Shown here piece by piece: positions 36,322 to 44,939 of a DNA stretch of 62,455 bases. Positions within the stretch are counted from its first letter, which is position 1; the number at the start of each line of letters is the position of its first letter. The stretch is taken from NCBI RefSeq assembly GCF_000691525.1, contig NZ_JMDW01000004.1, forward strand, positions 1 through 62,455, in the 5' to 3' direction. A model generated the notes under the pieces. The model searched no databases, was not told where the DNA came from, and saw only the letters and a program-made list of their open reading frames with translations. The translations under genes and the position numbers were made by a program. Source of the stretch: Mycolicibacterium neoaurum ATCC 25795. Lineage in GTDB: Bacteria; Actinomycetota; Actinomycetes; Mycobacteriales; Mycobacteriaceae.

Positions 36322-37197
36322 TTAGAGCGCGCCGACGCTGACCGTCCGGTCCTGAGCGAACCCCCAGTCCAGTAGGGCCGACGCCTGATCCCAATAGGTC
36401 GGACCGCCCTCGCGGACGAGGCCGAACATCATCGCGACCACCAGGCGGCGGCCGTCGCGCTGTGCCGCGCCGACGAAGGTCTTCCTCGCCATATCGGTGA
36501 ATCCGGTCTTGCCGCCGAGCATGCCGGGGTAGCGGGTCAAGAGCTCGTTCTGATTCACCAGGACCCGGTCACCGTTACGGCCGGGAAAGACAGCCGTCGG
36601 CTGCGCGGTGATCGCCGCGAACGCCGGATTGGCCATCGCCGCCCGGAAGATCACCGCGAGGTCGTGCGGCGAGGACCAGATGTCGATACCGGGCCCGTCC
36701 AGACCCGAGGGGGAGCCTGCGGTGGTGGCCCGTGCACCGATCGCCGCGGCCTTGGCGTTCATCTTCGCCAGTGCCGCCGGCCTACCACCCAGCATCGTCG
36801 CCAGAGTGTTTGCTGCGTCGTTACCCGACACCAGCAGCAGCCCCTCCAAGAGCTGGCGCAGCGTATAGGTCGAGCCGGGGGCCACACCCGCACAGTTGCA
36901 CTCCACCTTGGTGTCGGCCTCATCGGCGACCACCGTCGCGTCCAGCGGCAATTCGTCGAGCGCGACCAGGGCCAGCAACACCTTGATCGTGCTCGCCGGT
37001 GGGTGTCGTGCGTACTCGTCCTTGGCCGCCAAAACCGCGCCCGAATCCAGATCCGCAACCACCCATGCCTGTGCAGGTCCGTCGGGTATCGGTAGCGAAC
37101 CGACGGGCTGGTTCACCCCGATATCGGCACCCGCGGAACCCGTGCCGATGGTCACCAGGGACAGGGCCGACACGACAGCGGCGACAAGCCTTCGCAT
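36322..37197 (-). CDS. dacB2: D-alanyl-D-alanine carboxypeptidase (S11), second tandem copy, DacB2-like
   Basis: The 291-residue exported enzyme carries a signal peptide (1-24), S69TIK72, S124GN126 and a KTG box in GGKTGFTDMARKTFVGAAQ. It is clearly paralogous to the neighbouring 35435-36250 gene across the whole catalytic domain, including the NQNELLTRYPG segment, so the pair arose by tandem duplication. M. tuberculosis has a single dacB2 at this position. Divergence in the loop after the SGN motif and at the C-terminus suggests some specialisation. It is divergent from the NAGGN osmolyte operon. Confidence 0.92.
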   Translation of the reverse strand: MRRLVAAVVSALSLVTIGTGSAGADIGVNQPVGSLPIPDGPAQAWVVADLDSGAVLAAKDEYARHPPASTIKVLLALVALDELPLDATVVADEADTKVECNCAGVAPGSTYTLRQLLEGLLLVSGNDAANTLATMLGGRPAALAKMNAKAAAIGARATTAGSPSGLDGPGIDIWSSPHDLAVIFRAAMANPAFAAITAQPTAVFPGRNGDRVLVNQNELLTRYPGMLGGKTGFTDMARKTFVGAAQRDGRRLVVAMMFGLVREGGPTYWDQASALLDWGFAQDRTVSVGAL

Positions 37198-37205
37198 GGC
37201 TTGTG

Positions 37206-37211
37206 ACCCTA
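37206..37211 (-). promoter_or_regulatory. -10 box of dacB2
   Basis: On the minus strand TAGGGT lies 8 nt before the ATG at 37197; no ribosome-binding sequence is present. Confidence 0.5.
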
Positions 37212-37310
37212 ACTACCTTTCGCACCCGGAGGTTTGGAAGGTGCCCTGACCGGTAACGTAAGACCAGCGCGAACCAGAGTGGCCATCGACCATCGAGGGG
37301 GACGAAAACA

Positions 37311-39113
37311 ATGTGCGGCATCGCCGGCGAGGTTGCTCGCGGCCGGTCGGCAGATCTCGGAGCCATTGCCCGAATGGCGGAAACCATGGTGCCGCGGGGC
37401 CCCGACAGCGGAGGTTTCTGGTCCCAGGGCGGTATCGCCCTCGGGCACCGCCGGCTGGCGATCATCGACCTGTCCAGTCACGGGCAACAGCCGATGCACG
37501 ACCCCGAACTCGGCCTGACGGTGGCCTTCAACGGGTGTATCTACAACTACCCGCAGTTACGACAGGAGCTGCTGGGCAAGGGGTACCGATTCTTCTCCCA
37601 CAGCGACACCGAGGTCGTGCTCAAGGGTTACCGCGAGTGGGGTGACAAGGTCGTCGACCACCTGTACGGCATGTTCGCTTTCGCCGTCACCGAGGTCGAC
37701 AGTGGTCGGGTGCTGTTGGCCCGCGACCGGCTCGGCATCAAGCCCCTGTACTACACCGATACCCCCGACGCCGTGCGGTTCGCCTCCTCGCTACCTGCGT
37801 TGCTGGCCGCCGGCGGCGTCGATACCTCGATCGATCCTGTTGCGCTGCACCATTATTTGAGCTTCCACTCGGTGGTTCCCGCACCGCACACCATCGTGGC
37901 CGGCGTCAAGAAGCTGCCGCCGGGCACCGTCATGCGGATCGAACCCGACGGCAAGCGGACCGAACACACCTACTGGGAGCCCGTATTCGAGAGATCGGCC
38001 GAGCGATCGGGATGGTCGGACACCGAGTGGGAAGAGGCCATCCTCGCCTCGCTGCGAACCGCTGTCGAGCGCCGGCTGGTCGCGGACGTCCCGGTCGGCT
38101 GTCTGCTGTCGGGGGGATTGGACTCCAGCCTGATCGTCGGGCTGTTGGCAGAGGCCGGACAGCACGGGCTGGCGACCTTCTCCATCGGTTTCGAAGCCGC
38201 CGGCGGCGAAGAGGGCGACGAGTTCAAGTACTCCGACATCATCGCCCGGCACTACGGCACCGACCATCACCAGATCCGTATCGACACCGCCCGCATGCTG
38301 CCCGCGCTGTCGGGAACCATCGCGGCGATGAGCGAGCCGATGATGAGCCACGATTGTGTGGCCTTCTACCTGCTCTCCCAAGAGGTCAGCAAGCATGTCA
38401 AGGTGGTGCAGTCCGGTCAGGGTGCCGACGAGATCTTCGCCGGCTACCACTGGTACCCACCGATGGCCCATGCTCCCGACGGCGATGTGACGGCCGCACT
38501 GGCCAGCTACCGCCAAGCGTTCTTCGACCGCGACCACAGCGCATTGAACGCCCTGCTGCAACCTAATTGGCGCTTGGATGCCGATATCGCCGGTGACTAC
38601 GTCCGGAGTCATTTCGCCCACCCCGGTGCGGCGACGGCGACCGATCGCGCGTTGCGCCTGGACACCACCGTGATGTTGGTGGACGACCCCGTCAAGCGGG
38701 TGGACAACATGACCATGGCGTGGGGTTTGGAAGGGCGGGTGCCCTTCCTCGATCACGAACTGGTCGAACTGGCCGCGACCTGCCCACCGCATCTCAAGAC
38801 CGCCTACGAAGGCAAGGGCGTGCTGAAAGAGGCGGCCCGCAAGGTCATCCCACACGAGGTGATCGACCGGCCCAAGGGATACTTCCCGGTACCGGCCCTC
38901 AAGCACCTCTCCGGGCCCTACCTGGACCTCGTGCGCGATGCGCTGCACAGCGACGGCGCCAAGGCCAGGGGCCTGTTCGACAAGAGCGAAGTCGACCGAC
39001 TGCTGGCCGATCCGAACGGTTACCACACCCCGCTTCGGGGTAACCCCCTGTGGCAGCTCGGGCTGCTGGAACTCTGGCTGGCGCACCACGTGGATGGGGT
39101 AACGACGAGATGA
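37311..39113 (+). CDS. asnO: N-acetylglutaminylglutamine amidotransferase (asparagine-synthetase family)
   Basis: This 600-residue protein is a class II glutamine amidotransferase: catalytic Cys2 in MCGIAGE, the glutaminase domain with PRGPDSGGFW and AFNGCIYN, and an asparagine-synthetase domain with the PP-loop SGGLDSS (near 268), QGADEIFAGYHWY and the C-terminal GRVPFLDHEL. Its adjacency to the GNAT/ATP-grasp gene and M42 peptidase identifies it as the amidotransferase of N-acetylglutaminylglutamine amide (NAGGN) synthesis, an osmoprotectant dipeptide. The ATG has GAGGGGGA upstream and the gene ends in an ATGA overlap with ngg. Confidence 0.92.
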   Translation: MCGIAGEVARGRSADLGAIARMAETMVPRGPDSGGFWSQGGIALGHRRLAIIDLSSHGQQPMHDPELGLTVAFNGCIYNYPQLRQELLGKGYRFFSHSDTEVVLKGYREWGDKVVDHLYGMFAFAVTEVDSGRVLLARDRLGIKPLYYTDTPDAVRFASSLPALLAAGGVDTSIDPVALHHYLSFHSVVPAPHTIVAGVKKLPPGTVMRIEPDGKRTEHTYWEPVFERSAERSGWSDTEWEEAILASLRTAVERRLVADVPVGCLLSGGLDSSLIVGLLAEAGQHGLATFSIGFEAAGGEEGDEFKYSDIIARHYGTDHHQIRIDTARMLPALSGTIAAMSEPMMSHDCVAFYLLSQEVSKHVKVVQSGQGADEIFAGYHWYPPMAHAPDGDVTAALASYRQAFFDRDHSALNALLQPNWRLDADIAGDYVRSHFAHPGAATATDRALRLDTTVMLVDDPVKRVDNMTMAWGLEGRVPFLDHELVELAATCPPHLKTAYEGKGVLKEAARKVIPHEVIDRPKGYFPVPALKHLSGPYLDLVRDALHSDGAKARGLFDKSEVDRLLADPNGYHTPLRGNPLWQLGLLELWLAHHVDGVTTR

Positions 39114-40840
39114 CCCTGGAGAAGGCGACTCCAGAGGGCGACGCTCCGCCCAAAGAGGTCATTCAGGATCTCGGTTGGGGCAGGCTGGTCTTCGGACAGA
39201 CCTTCGACGATCCGGGTGAGCTCGGCACCGCGCTGCGCGCCGAGGCCAGCGGCCGCAGAGACATCGGGATGTACCTCGAGGCGCCGCACGTTTTCGTGGC
39301 ACTCAACCCGCAAGAGTTCTTCATCGACCCGAGCTTCACCTACCGGTTGGACCTCACGACGCCGCTGGCCTACCGCCCCGAGGACCTACCGGGAGTGACG
39401 GTCCGGCCGGTCCGGTCCATGGCCGACTGTGCCGCGATCAACGAGATCTACCTGCAGTGCCGGATGGTGCCTGCCGACGTCGACCTGATGTGGCACAACA
39501 GCCAGTCCGAAGAGCACATGATCTACCTGGTCGCCGTCGACGACCAGAGCGGATCGGTGGTGGGCACCGTCACCGGCATCGATCACGCCCAGTTGTTCGA
39601 CGATCCGGAGAACGGCTCGAGCCTGTGGTGCCTGGCGGTCAGCCCGACATTGTGTCGCCCTGGTGCCGGCGGACTGTTGGTGCGCTCGTTGGTCGAGGAG
39701 TTCATCGCCCGCGGACGAAGTCAGATGGACCTGTCGGTACTGCACGACAACGAGGGTGCCATCGCCCTCTACGAGCGAATGGGCTTCCAGCGTGTACCCG
39801 AACTCGGTGTCAAGCGGAAAAACGCGATCAACGAAAAGCTTTTTGCGCCCGCACAACCCGAGGAAGAGCTCGATCAACTCAATCCCTACGCGCGCATCAT
39901 CGCCGACGAGGCCATCCTGCGTGGTATCGCCGTCCAGGTCCTCGATGCCCAGGGCGGGTACCTCCAGCTCACGCACGGGGGCACCACCGTCACCACGCGG
40001 GAGTCGCTGTCGGAACTGACCAATGCGGTGGCGATGAGCCGGTGTGACGACAAGCGCATCGCCCGCAAGGTGGTCGGCGAGGCGGGAATCGTTGTCCCCC
40101 AAGGTGTCACGGCCACCTTCGGGGAAGAGGATCATCGCTTCCTTGCCAAGGTGGGCTCGGTGGTGGTCAAACCGGCCCGCGGGGAACAAGGTGCCGGTAT
40201 CACCGTCGGCGTGACTCGCCACGACGAACTGGACCGTGCGCTGCAGCTGGCCAGCAAGCACTGTCCGGACGTGCTGATCGAGGAACGTTGCGCCGGCGAA
40301 GATCTGCGCATCGTGGTGATCAACGGCAAGGTGATCGCCGCAGCGGTGCGGCGCCCGCCCGAGATCATCGGCACCGGAAAGCACACCGTGCGGTCGCTCA
40401 TCGAAGCCCAGAGCCGTCGCCGGGCGGCGGCCACCCAGGGGGAGTCCCGAATCCCGCTGGACTCGGTGACAGAGGACACGGTGCGCGAAGCCGGCTGGGA
40501 GATGGACGATGTGCTGCCCGCCAACGAGCGCCTGGTCGTGCGGCGAACTGCAAACCTGCATACCGGCGGCACGATCGTCGACGTCACCGACGACCTGAAC
40601 CCGTTGCTGGCCAAGGTGGCGGTCGACGCCGCCGATGCGATCGGCATCCCCGTGACAGGTATCGACCTGATGGTGCCGTCGGTCGACGGCGAGGAATATG
40701 TGTTCATCGAGGCCAATGAGCGTCCTGGGTTGGCCAACCACGAACCGCGCCCGACGGCGCAGGCCTTCGTGGATCTACTCTTTCCCCGGACCGCGGCGAC
40801 ACCCTGGGCGTGGCAGCCCGATCCTGTCGACCAGGGTTAG
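39110..40840 (+). CDS. ngg: N-acetylglutaminylglutamine synthetase (GNAT-ATP-grasp fusion)
   Basis: The 576-residue protein joins an N-terminal acetyltransferase region (about 95-265; LYERMGFQRVPELG) to an ATP-grasp ligase (about 290-560; KPARGEQGAGITVGV, IEERCAGEDLRIVVING, FIEANERPGLANHEP). It is expected to acetylate glutamine and ligate a second glutamine, with AsnO supplying the amide. It overlaps asnO by 4 nt. A hairpin lies just after its stop, before the peptidase gene, and may reduce readthrough. Confidence 0.92.
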   Translation: MTLEKATPEGDAPPKEVIQDLGWGRLVFGQTFDDPGELGTALRAEASGRRDIGMYLEAPHVFVALNPQEFFIDPSFTYRLDLTTPLAYRPEDLPGVTVRPVRSMADCAAINEIYLQCRMVPADVDLMWHNSQSEEHMIYLVAVDDQSGSVVGTVTGIDHAQLFDDPENGSSLWCLAVSPTLCRPGAGGLLVRSLVEEFIARGRSQMDLSVLHDNEGAIALYERMGFQRVPELGVKRKNAINEKLFAPAQPEEELDQLNPYARIIADEAILRGIAVQVLDAQGGYLQLTHGGTTVTTRESLSELTNAVAMSRCDDKRIARKVVGEAGIVVPQGVTATFGEEDHRFLAKVGSVVVKPARGEQGAGITVGVTRHDELDRALQLASKHCPDVLIEERCAGEDLRIVVINGKVIAAAVRRPPEIIGTGKHTVRSLIEAQSRRRAAATQGESRIPLDSVTEDTVREAGWEMDDVLPANERLVVRRTANLHTGGTIVDVTDDLNPLLAKVAVDAADAIGIPVTGIDLMVPSVDGEEYVFIEANERPGLANHEPRPTAQAFVDLLFPRTAATPWAWQPDPVDQG

Positions 40841-40848
40841 CGAATACG

Positions 40849-40875
40849 GGGACGCCTGGATCGTTCGGGCGTCCC
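40849..40875 (+). terminator. Hairpin between ngg and the M42 peptidase gene
   Basis: GGGACGCC (40849-40856) and GGCGTCCC (40868-40875) form a perfect 8-bp stem with an 11-nt loop, 9 nt after the ngg stop. It is followed by AAATC, not a U-tract, so partial attenuation or mRNA stabilisation is more likely than full termination. Confidence 0.45.
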
Positions 40876-40902
40876 AAATCTGATGCTTGAGAAGGAGGCA
40901 TG

Positions 40903-42141
40903 GTGTCCGAACGTGCGGTGATGCCGGAAGAGACCCGAGCGTGGATGATCGACACGCTGTTGGGACTGCTGCAAACGCCCAGTCCGTCGGGTCGCACCGA
41001 CGCCGTGATGCAGCTCATCGGTGACACACTGAACGAGATCGGCGTGCCGTTCACCCTGACCCGCCGCGGCGCGTTGACGGCGGTGCTGCCCGGTGAATCC
41101 AGCACCACCGACCGTGCGGTGGTGGTGCACGCCGACACCATCGGCTGCATGGTGCGTGATCTGAAGGACAACGGGCGCCTGGAGTTGATCCCGGTGGGCA
41201 CGTTCTCGGCCCGGTTCGCCACCGGCGCGCGGGTGCGGATCTTCACCGATGATGCCGACGAGTTCTTCACCGGAACGGTGATGCCGCTCAAGGCTTCCGG
41301 TCATGCGTTCGGCGACGAGATCGACACCCAACCCACCGAATGGGAACACGTCGAGGTCCGCATCGATCGCAAGGTCACCAACCGGGCCGAGCTGGAACGG
41401 CTCGGCTTCCGCGTCGGCGACTTCGTTGCCTTGATCGCCGCCCCGGAACTGACCTCGGATGGCTACATCGTTTCCCGGCATCTGGACGGTAAGGCCGGTG
41501 TCGCGGTCGCACTCGCGCTCGCCAAGACCGTCGCCGAGCAGAAGATCGTGCTGCCGCACACGACGACGATCATGGTCACCATCACCGAAGAGGTCGGGCA
41601 CGGCGCCAGCCACGGTCTGGACCCTGACGTCGCCGAACTGGTATCGGTCGACAATGCGGTGTGTGCCCCCGGGCAGCATTCGATCGAAGACGGCGTGACC
41701 ATCCCGATGGCCGATCTGCACGGACCGTTCGACTACCACCTCACCCGCAAGCTGTGCCGGCTGGCCGAGGAACGGCAGATCCCGCATGCGCGCGATGTCT
41801 TCCGCTACTACCGCTCCGACGCGGCGGCGGCCATCGAGGCCGGTGCCAACACCCGCGCCGCGCTGGTCGGGTTCGGGCTCGACGGTAGCCACGGCTGGGA
41901 GCGCACCCACATCGACTCTCTTGAGGGGGTCTACAACCTGCTGTTCGCGTGGTTGCAGACGCCGCTGACCTTCGCGAAGTGGGATGCCAAGCCTTCCGGC
42001 CAACTGCGGGATTTCCCGTCGTCCAAGCAGCCGGCACCCACCGAACAGTGGGTACCGCTGTCCCGCGGCGACCATGCCGAGCCGGGCGAATGGTCGGGGG
42101 AGCACTGGCCACCCGCGGAAGGTCCCGCCGGCCAGCAGTGA
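40903..42141 (+). CDS. NAGGN-associated M42-family aminopeptidase
   Basis: The 412-residue protein is a co-catalytic metallopeptidase of the M42 type: VVVHADTIG, SRHLDGKAGVAVALAL and TITEEVGHGASHGLD carry His/Asp/Glu metal ligands and the general base, and SVDNAVCAPGQ and GSHGWERTH complete the site. In other bacteria this subgroup always accompanies asnO and ngg and probably trims or recycles the osmolyte dipeptide. I prefer the GTG at 40903, 4 nt after AAGGAGG; the ATG at 40900 would be only 1 nt from it. The C-terminal 50 residues are Pro/Trp-rich and less conserved. Confidence 0.9.
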   Translation: MSERAVMPEETRAWMIDTLLGLLQTPSPSGRTDAVMQLIGDTLNEIGVPFTLTRRGALTAVLPGESSTTDRAVVVHADTIGCMVRDLKDNGRLELIPVGTFSARFATGARVRIFTDDADEFFTGTVMPLKASGHAFGDEIDTQPTEWEHVEVRIDRKVTNRAELERLGFRVGDFVALIAAPELTSDGYIVSRHLDGKAGVAVALALAKTVAEQKIVLPHTTTIMVTITEEVGHGASHGLDPDVAELVSVDNAVCAPGQHSIEDGVTIPMADLHGPFDYHLTRKLCRLAEERQIPHARDVFRYYRSDAAAAIEAGANTRAALVGFGLDGSHGWERTHIDSLEGVYNLLFAWLQTPLTFAKWDAKPSGQLRDFPSSKQPAPTEQWVPLSRGDHAEPGEWSGEHWPPAEGPAGQQ

Positions 42142-42160
42142 TGGATGGTTCAATCGAGTT

Positions 42161-42580
42161 GTGCTGAGCATCGAAGAGATCTCCGACCGTCTCGAAATAC
42201 AGCAACTGCTCATCGCCTACTCCACCGCGATCGACTCGCGCCGGTTCGATGACCTCGACCAGGTGTTCACCGCGGATGCCTATATCGACTACCGGGCCAT
42301 GGGCGGTGTCGACGGCCGCTACCCAGAGGTCAAGGCGTGGCTGTCGGAGGTGCTCCCCAACTTCCCGGCGTACGCGCACATGTTGGGCAACTTCGACGTG
42401 CGGATCGACGGTGACACCGCGACCTCGCGCACGCTGTGCTTCAACCCGATGGTGTTGGGCGGTGCGGAGGGCCAGGTGCTGTTCTGCGGGCTCTGGTACG
42501 ACGACGAGTTCGTCCGTACCGCCGAGGGGTGGCGGATGACCAAGCGCGTCGAGGAGAAGTGCTTCGACCGGGTCGTCTGA
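42161..42580 (+). CDS. SnoaL-like (NTF2-fold) protein, Rv2910c-like
   Basis: The 139-residue protein begins VLSIEEISDRLEIQQLLIAY and contains the SnoaL/NTF2-like cone fold pattern (FDDLDQVFTADAYIDYRAMGG, TEDGWR-like ending EGWRMTKRVEEKCFDRVV). The family includes limonene epoxide hydrolases and scytalone dehydratase-like enzymes as well as non-enzymatic proteins. It precedes rpsP as in M. tuberculosis. Its stop codon is directly followed by a triple 26-bp repeat. Confidence 0.82.
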   Translation: MLSIEEISDRLEIQQLLIAYSTAIDSRRFDDLDQVFTADAYIDYRAMGGVDGRYPEVKAWLSEVLPNFPAYAHMLGNFDVRIDGDTATSRTLCFNPMVLGGAEGQVLFCGLWYDDEFVRTAEGWRMTKRVEEKCFDRVV

Positions 42581-42658
42581 GTCGGCACCGCCGACGTGTG
42601 GTCCGAGTCGGCGCCGCCGACGTGTGGTCCGAGTCGGCGCCGCCGACGTGTCGTCAGA
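42581..42658 (+). repeat. Three tandem copies of a 26-bp hairpin repeat
   Basis: Copies at 42581-42606, 42607-42632 and 42633-42658 share the unit GTCGGCGCCGCCGACGTGTG plus GTCCGA, with one change in copy 1 and two in copy 3. Each unit contains the stem GTCGGC/GCCGAC with a 3-nt loop. The array fills the space right after the SnoaL-like stop and ends just before the rpsP promoter, so it may act as a terminator or insulator. Confidence 0.8.
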
Positions 42659-42679
42659 ATTTGGGCAGGCCCCGGCTGC

Positions 42680-42690
42680 TCTGGCACAAT
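42680..42690 (+). promoter_or_regulatory. rpsP promoter, extended -10 motif shared with rplS
   Basis: TCTGGCACAAT is identical to the motif before rplS (47769-47779). CACAAT would be the -10 box, giving an mRNA leader of about 120 nt ahead of the rpsP ATG at 42817. Confidence 0.5.
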
Positions 42691-42816
42691 GGGCCGCTGT
42701 CCGTTCGCGACCCGTTAGATGCGCCGCGCGGCGGTCACACACGTAAGGCAAAACCGGATCCCGGCACCCCGCCGGAGATCGCCGAATTGCAGCGTGGCAA
42801 TGCACAGGAGTGATTC

Positions 42817-43272
42817 ATGGCTGTCAAAATCAAGCTCACCCGTATGGGCAAGATCCGCAACCCCCAGTACCGCATCTCCGTCGCCGACGCGCGTAATCGC
42901 CGCGACGGCCGTTCCATCGAGGTCATCGGCCGTTACCACCCGAAGGAAGAGCCGAGCCTGATCGAGATCGACTCGGAGCGTGCGCAGTACTGGCTGGGCG
43001 TCGGCGCGCAGCCGACCGAACCCGTCCTGGCGCTGCTGAAGATCACCGGTGACTGGCAGAAGTTCAAGGGCCTGCCGGGCGCCGAGGGCACGCTGAAGGT
43101 CAAGGAGCCCAAGCCCTCCAAGCTCGATCTGTTCAACGCCGCACTGGCCGCCGCCGATGACGCGCCGACCGGTCAGGCCGTGACCCAGAAGAAGAAGAAG
43201 GCCCCCAAGGCCGACGACACTGCTGAGGCTCCTGCCGAAGAGGCCGCGGCCGAAGCTCCCGCCGCCGAATGA
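42817..43272 (+). CDS. rpsP: 30S ribosomal protein S16 (bS16)
   Basis: The 151-residue protein has the S16 core ([30 protein letters not shown], then [12 protein letters not shown]) and, as in other actinobacteria, a long C-terminal extension (about 90-151) rich in Lys, Ala and Glu. AGGAG lies 6 nt before the ATG. It starts the conserved rpsP-KH-rimM-trmD operon and overlaps the KH gene by 4 nt. Confidence 0.98.
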   Translation: MAVKIKLTRMGKIRNPQYRISVADARNRRDGRSIEVIGRYHPKEEPSLIEIDSERAQYWLGVGAQPTEPVLALLKITGDWQKFKGLPGAEGTLKVKEPKPSKLDLFNAALAAADDAPTGQAVTQKKKKAPKADDTAEAPAEEAAAEAPAAE

Positions 43273-43511
43273 GTTCCGTCGTCGTCGACGCCGTAGAGCA
43301 TCTGGTGCGCGGGATCGTCGACAATCCCGACGATGTCCGGGTGGACATGGTCACCAACCGCCGTGGTCGCACGGTCGAGGTGCATGTGCACCCCGACGAC
43401 CTGGGCAAGGTCATCGGCCGCGGCGGGCGTACCGCCACCGCGCTGCGGACCCTGGTCGCCGGGATCGGCGGGCGCGGGATCCGCGTCGACGTGGTGGACA
43501 CCGACCAATAG
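43269..43511 (+). CDS. KH-domain RNA-binding protein (KhpA-like)
   Basis: The 80-residue protein is a single KH domain with the RNA-binding GxxG loop in [13 protein letters not shown]. In actinobacteria it lies between rpsP and rimM and pairs with a second KH/R3H protein in post-transcriptional control. It overlaps rpsP by 4 nt and is followed 4 nt later by rimM. Confidence 0.92.
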   Translation: MSSVVVDAVEHLVRGIVDNPDDVRVDMVTNRRGRTVEVHVHPDDLGKVIGRGGRTATALRTLVAGIGGRGIRVDVVDTDQ

Positions 43512-43515
43512 CGTC

Positions 43516-44037
43516 ATGGAGCTGGTCATCGGGCGGGTCGCCAAGGCGCATGGCGTCACCGGCGAGGTCGTCGTGGAGATCCGTACCGACGATCCGGAGC
43601 AGCGGTTCGTCCCTGGCGCGCAGTTGCGTGGTCGCGCGGCCAGGGGCGGGCCGGAACGGAGCTTTGTCATAGAGACGGTGCGTGAGCACGCCGGTCGACT
43701 GCTGATGCGGTTGACCGGCGTCTCCGACCGCAATGCGGCAGACGCGCTGCGCGGCACCCTGTTCCTCGTCGACACCGAGCAGCTGCCACCCATCGATGAT
43801 CCCGATGAGTTCTACGATCACCAGCTCGAAGGGCTGGCCGTGCGCACCGTCGACGGCACGGTGATCGGCACCGTCGCCGAGGTGCTGCACACCGCTGCCG
43901 GGGAGCTGCTGTCGATAAAGACCCCAGAGGGTCGTGAGGTGCTGGTCCCGTTCGTCAGCGCCATCGTCACCGCCGTGTCGCTGGCCGACGGCACCGTGGA
44001 TATCGATCCGCCCGACGGCCTGCTCGATATGGACTGA
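43516..44037 (+). CDS. rimM: 16S rRNA processing protein RimM
   Basis: RimM binds S19 and helps mature the 30S head. The 173-residue protein has the N-terminal beta-barrel ([19 protein letters not shown]) and the C-terminal PRC-barrel with [11 protein letters not shown] and [15 protein letters not shown]. It starts 4 nt after the KH gene and ends 1 nt before the trmD ATG. Confidence 0.97.
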   Translation: MELVIGRVAKAHGVTGEVVVEIRTDDPEQRFVPGAQLRGRAARGGPERSFVIETVREHAGRLLMRLTGVSDRNAADALRGTLFLVDTEQLPPIDDPDEFYDHQLEGLAVRTVDGTVIGTVAEVLHTAAGELLSIKTPEGREVLVPFVSAIVTAVSLADGTVDIDPPDGLLDMD

Positions 44038-44038
44038 T

Positions 44039-44716
44039 ATGCGGCTGGACGTCATCACGATCTTCCCCGCCTATCTCAATCCACTGCATGAAGCCCTGCC
44101 TGGCAAGGCAATACAGGCCGGCATCGTCGAGCTCGGGGTACACGACCTGCGACGCTGGACCCACGATGTGCACAGATCGGTCGACGATTCGCCCTATGGT
44201 GGTGGTCCCGGCATGGTGATGAAGGCGCCGGTGTGGGGAGCGGCGCTGGACGAAATCTGTACTCCCGAAACATTGTTGGTGGTGCCCACCCCTGCCGGGC
44301 GGCCGTTCACGCAGAGCACCGCGCAACGGTGGAGCGCCGAGCGGCATCTCGTGTTCGCGTGTGGACGCTACGAGGGTATCGATCAGCGGGTGGCCGATGA
44401 TGCCGCCCGGCGGATGCGGGTCGAAGAGGTCTCGATCGGGGACTATGTGCTTGCCGGTGGCGAATCGGCGGCATTGGTGATGATCGAGGCCGTGGTTCGG
44501 CTGATTCCGGAAGTGCTTGGCAATCCCGAATCGCACCAACAGGATTCACATTCCGACGGATTGCTCGAGGGGCCCAGCTACACTCGGCCCCCGGTCTGGC
44601 GTGAACTGGAGGTTCCGCCTGTCCTGCTGTCGGGTGATCACGCGAAGATCGCGGCGTGGCGCCACGATCAGTCGGTGCAACGCACCAGGGAACGCAGACC
44701 CGACCTCCTCGACTGA
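44039..44716 (+). CDS. trmD: tRNA (guanine37-N1)-methyltransferase
   Basis: TrmD methylates G37 of tRNAs with G at position 36, preventing frameshifts. The 225-residue protein has the SPOUT trefoil-knot motifs: DSPYGGGPGMVMK, VFACGRYEGIDQRV and EEVSIGDYVLAGGESAAL, then PSYTRPPVWR in the C-terminal domain. It ends the rpsP operon. A 223-nt gap follows that holds the IdeR-like box of the next gene. Confidence 0.98.
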   Translation: MRLDVITIFPAYLNPLHEALPGKAIQAGIVELGVHDLRRWTHDVHRSVDDSPYGGGPGMVMKAPVWGAALDEICTPETLLVVPTPAGRPFTQSTAQRWSAERHLVFACGRYEGIDQRVADDAARRMRVEEVSIGDYVLAGGESAALVMIEAVVRLIPEVLGNPESHQQDSHSDGLLEGPSYTRPPVWRELEVPPVLLSGDHAKIAAWRHDQSVQRTRERRPDLLD

Positions 44717-44833
44717 TCCGGGCCGACGGTGTGCCACCACCAGTGGCCCGGCTGGCAACAGGGCAGCCGAACTCGCTTCCCAGCTGTTCTTGTCGGTGCC
44801 GGCCGACGGGCAGGAAAGCAGTGCTGAGAAAGC

Positions 44834-44847
44834 TGAGAGTTCTCTCA
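44834..44847. repeat. Perfect palindrome next to the iron box
   Basis: TGAGAG-TT-CTCTCA is a perfect 6-bp inverted repeat with a 2-nt centre, ending 2 nt before the IdeR-like box at 44850. It could be a binding site for a second regulator of the same promoter. Confidence 0.4.
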
Positions 44848-44849
44848 AC

Positions 44850-44868
44850 GTAGGTTAGGCATACCTAT
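44850..44868 (+). promoter_or_regulatory. IdeR iron box upstream of the secreted porin-like gene
   Basis: GTAGGTTAGGCATACCTAT matches the mycobacterial IdeR consensus TTAGGTTAGGCTAACCTAA at 15 of 19 positions, including both TAGG/CCTA half-site cores. It lies 72 nt upstream of the GTG at 44940 and overlaps a possible -10 region (CATACCTAT), as in iron-repressed promoters. It predicts repression by iron-loaded IdeR. Confidence 0.75.
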
Positions 44869-44939
44869 TGTGTTCTCCGTACAGTGCAGCTAACGTTCCG
44901 ACGCGTCTAGCTGACACCGCTGTCAAAAAAGGAGAATTC

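Noticed and set aside
36262..36345. tRNA-like sequence on the minus strand between the two carboxypeptidase genes (T-loop-like GGTTCGAGTCC and near-pairing acceptor arms)
   Set aside because: The D-loop lacks the GG pair, no valid anticodon stem forms, the T-stem has two mismatches, and the 5' part encodes the end of the second carboxypeptidase. Treated as a chance match or at most a tRNA remnant.
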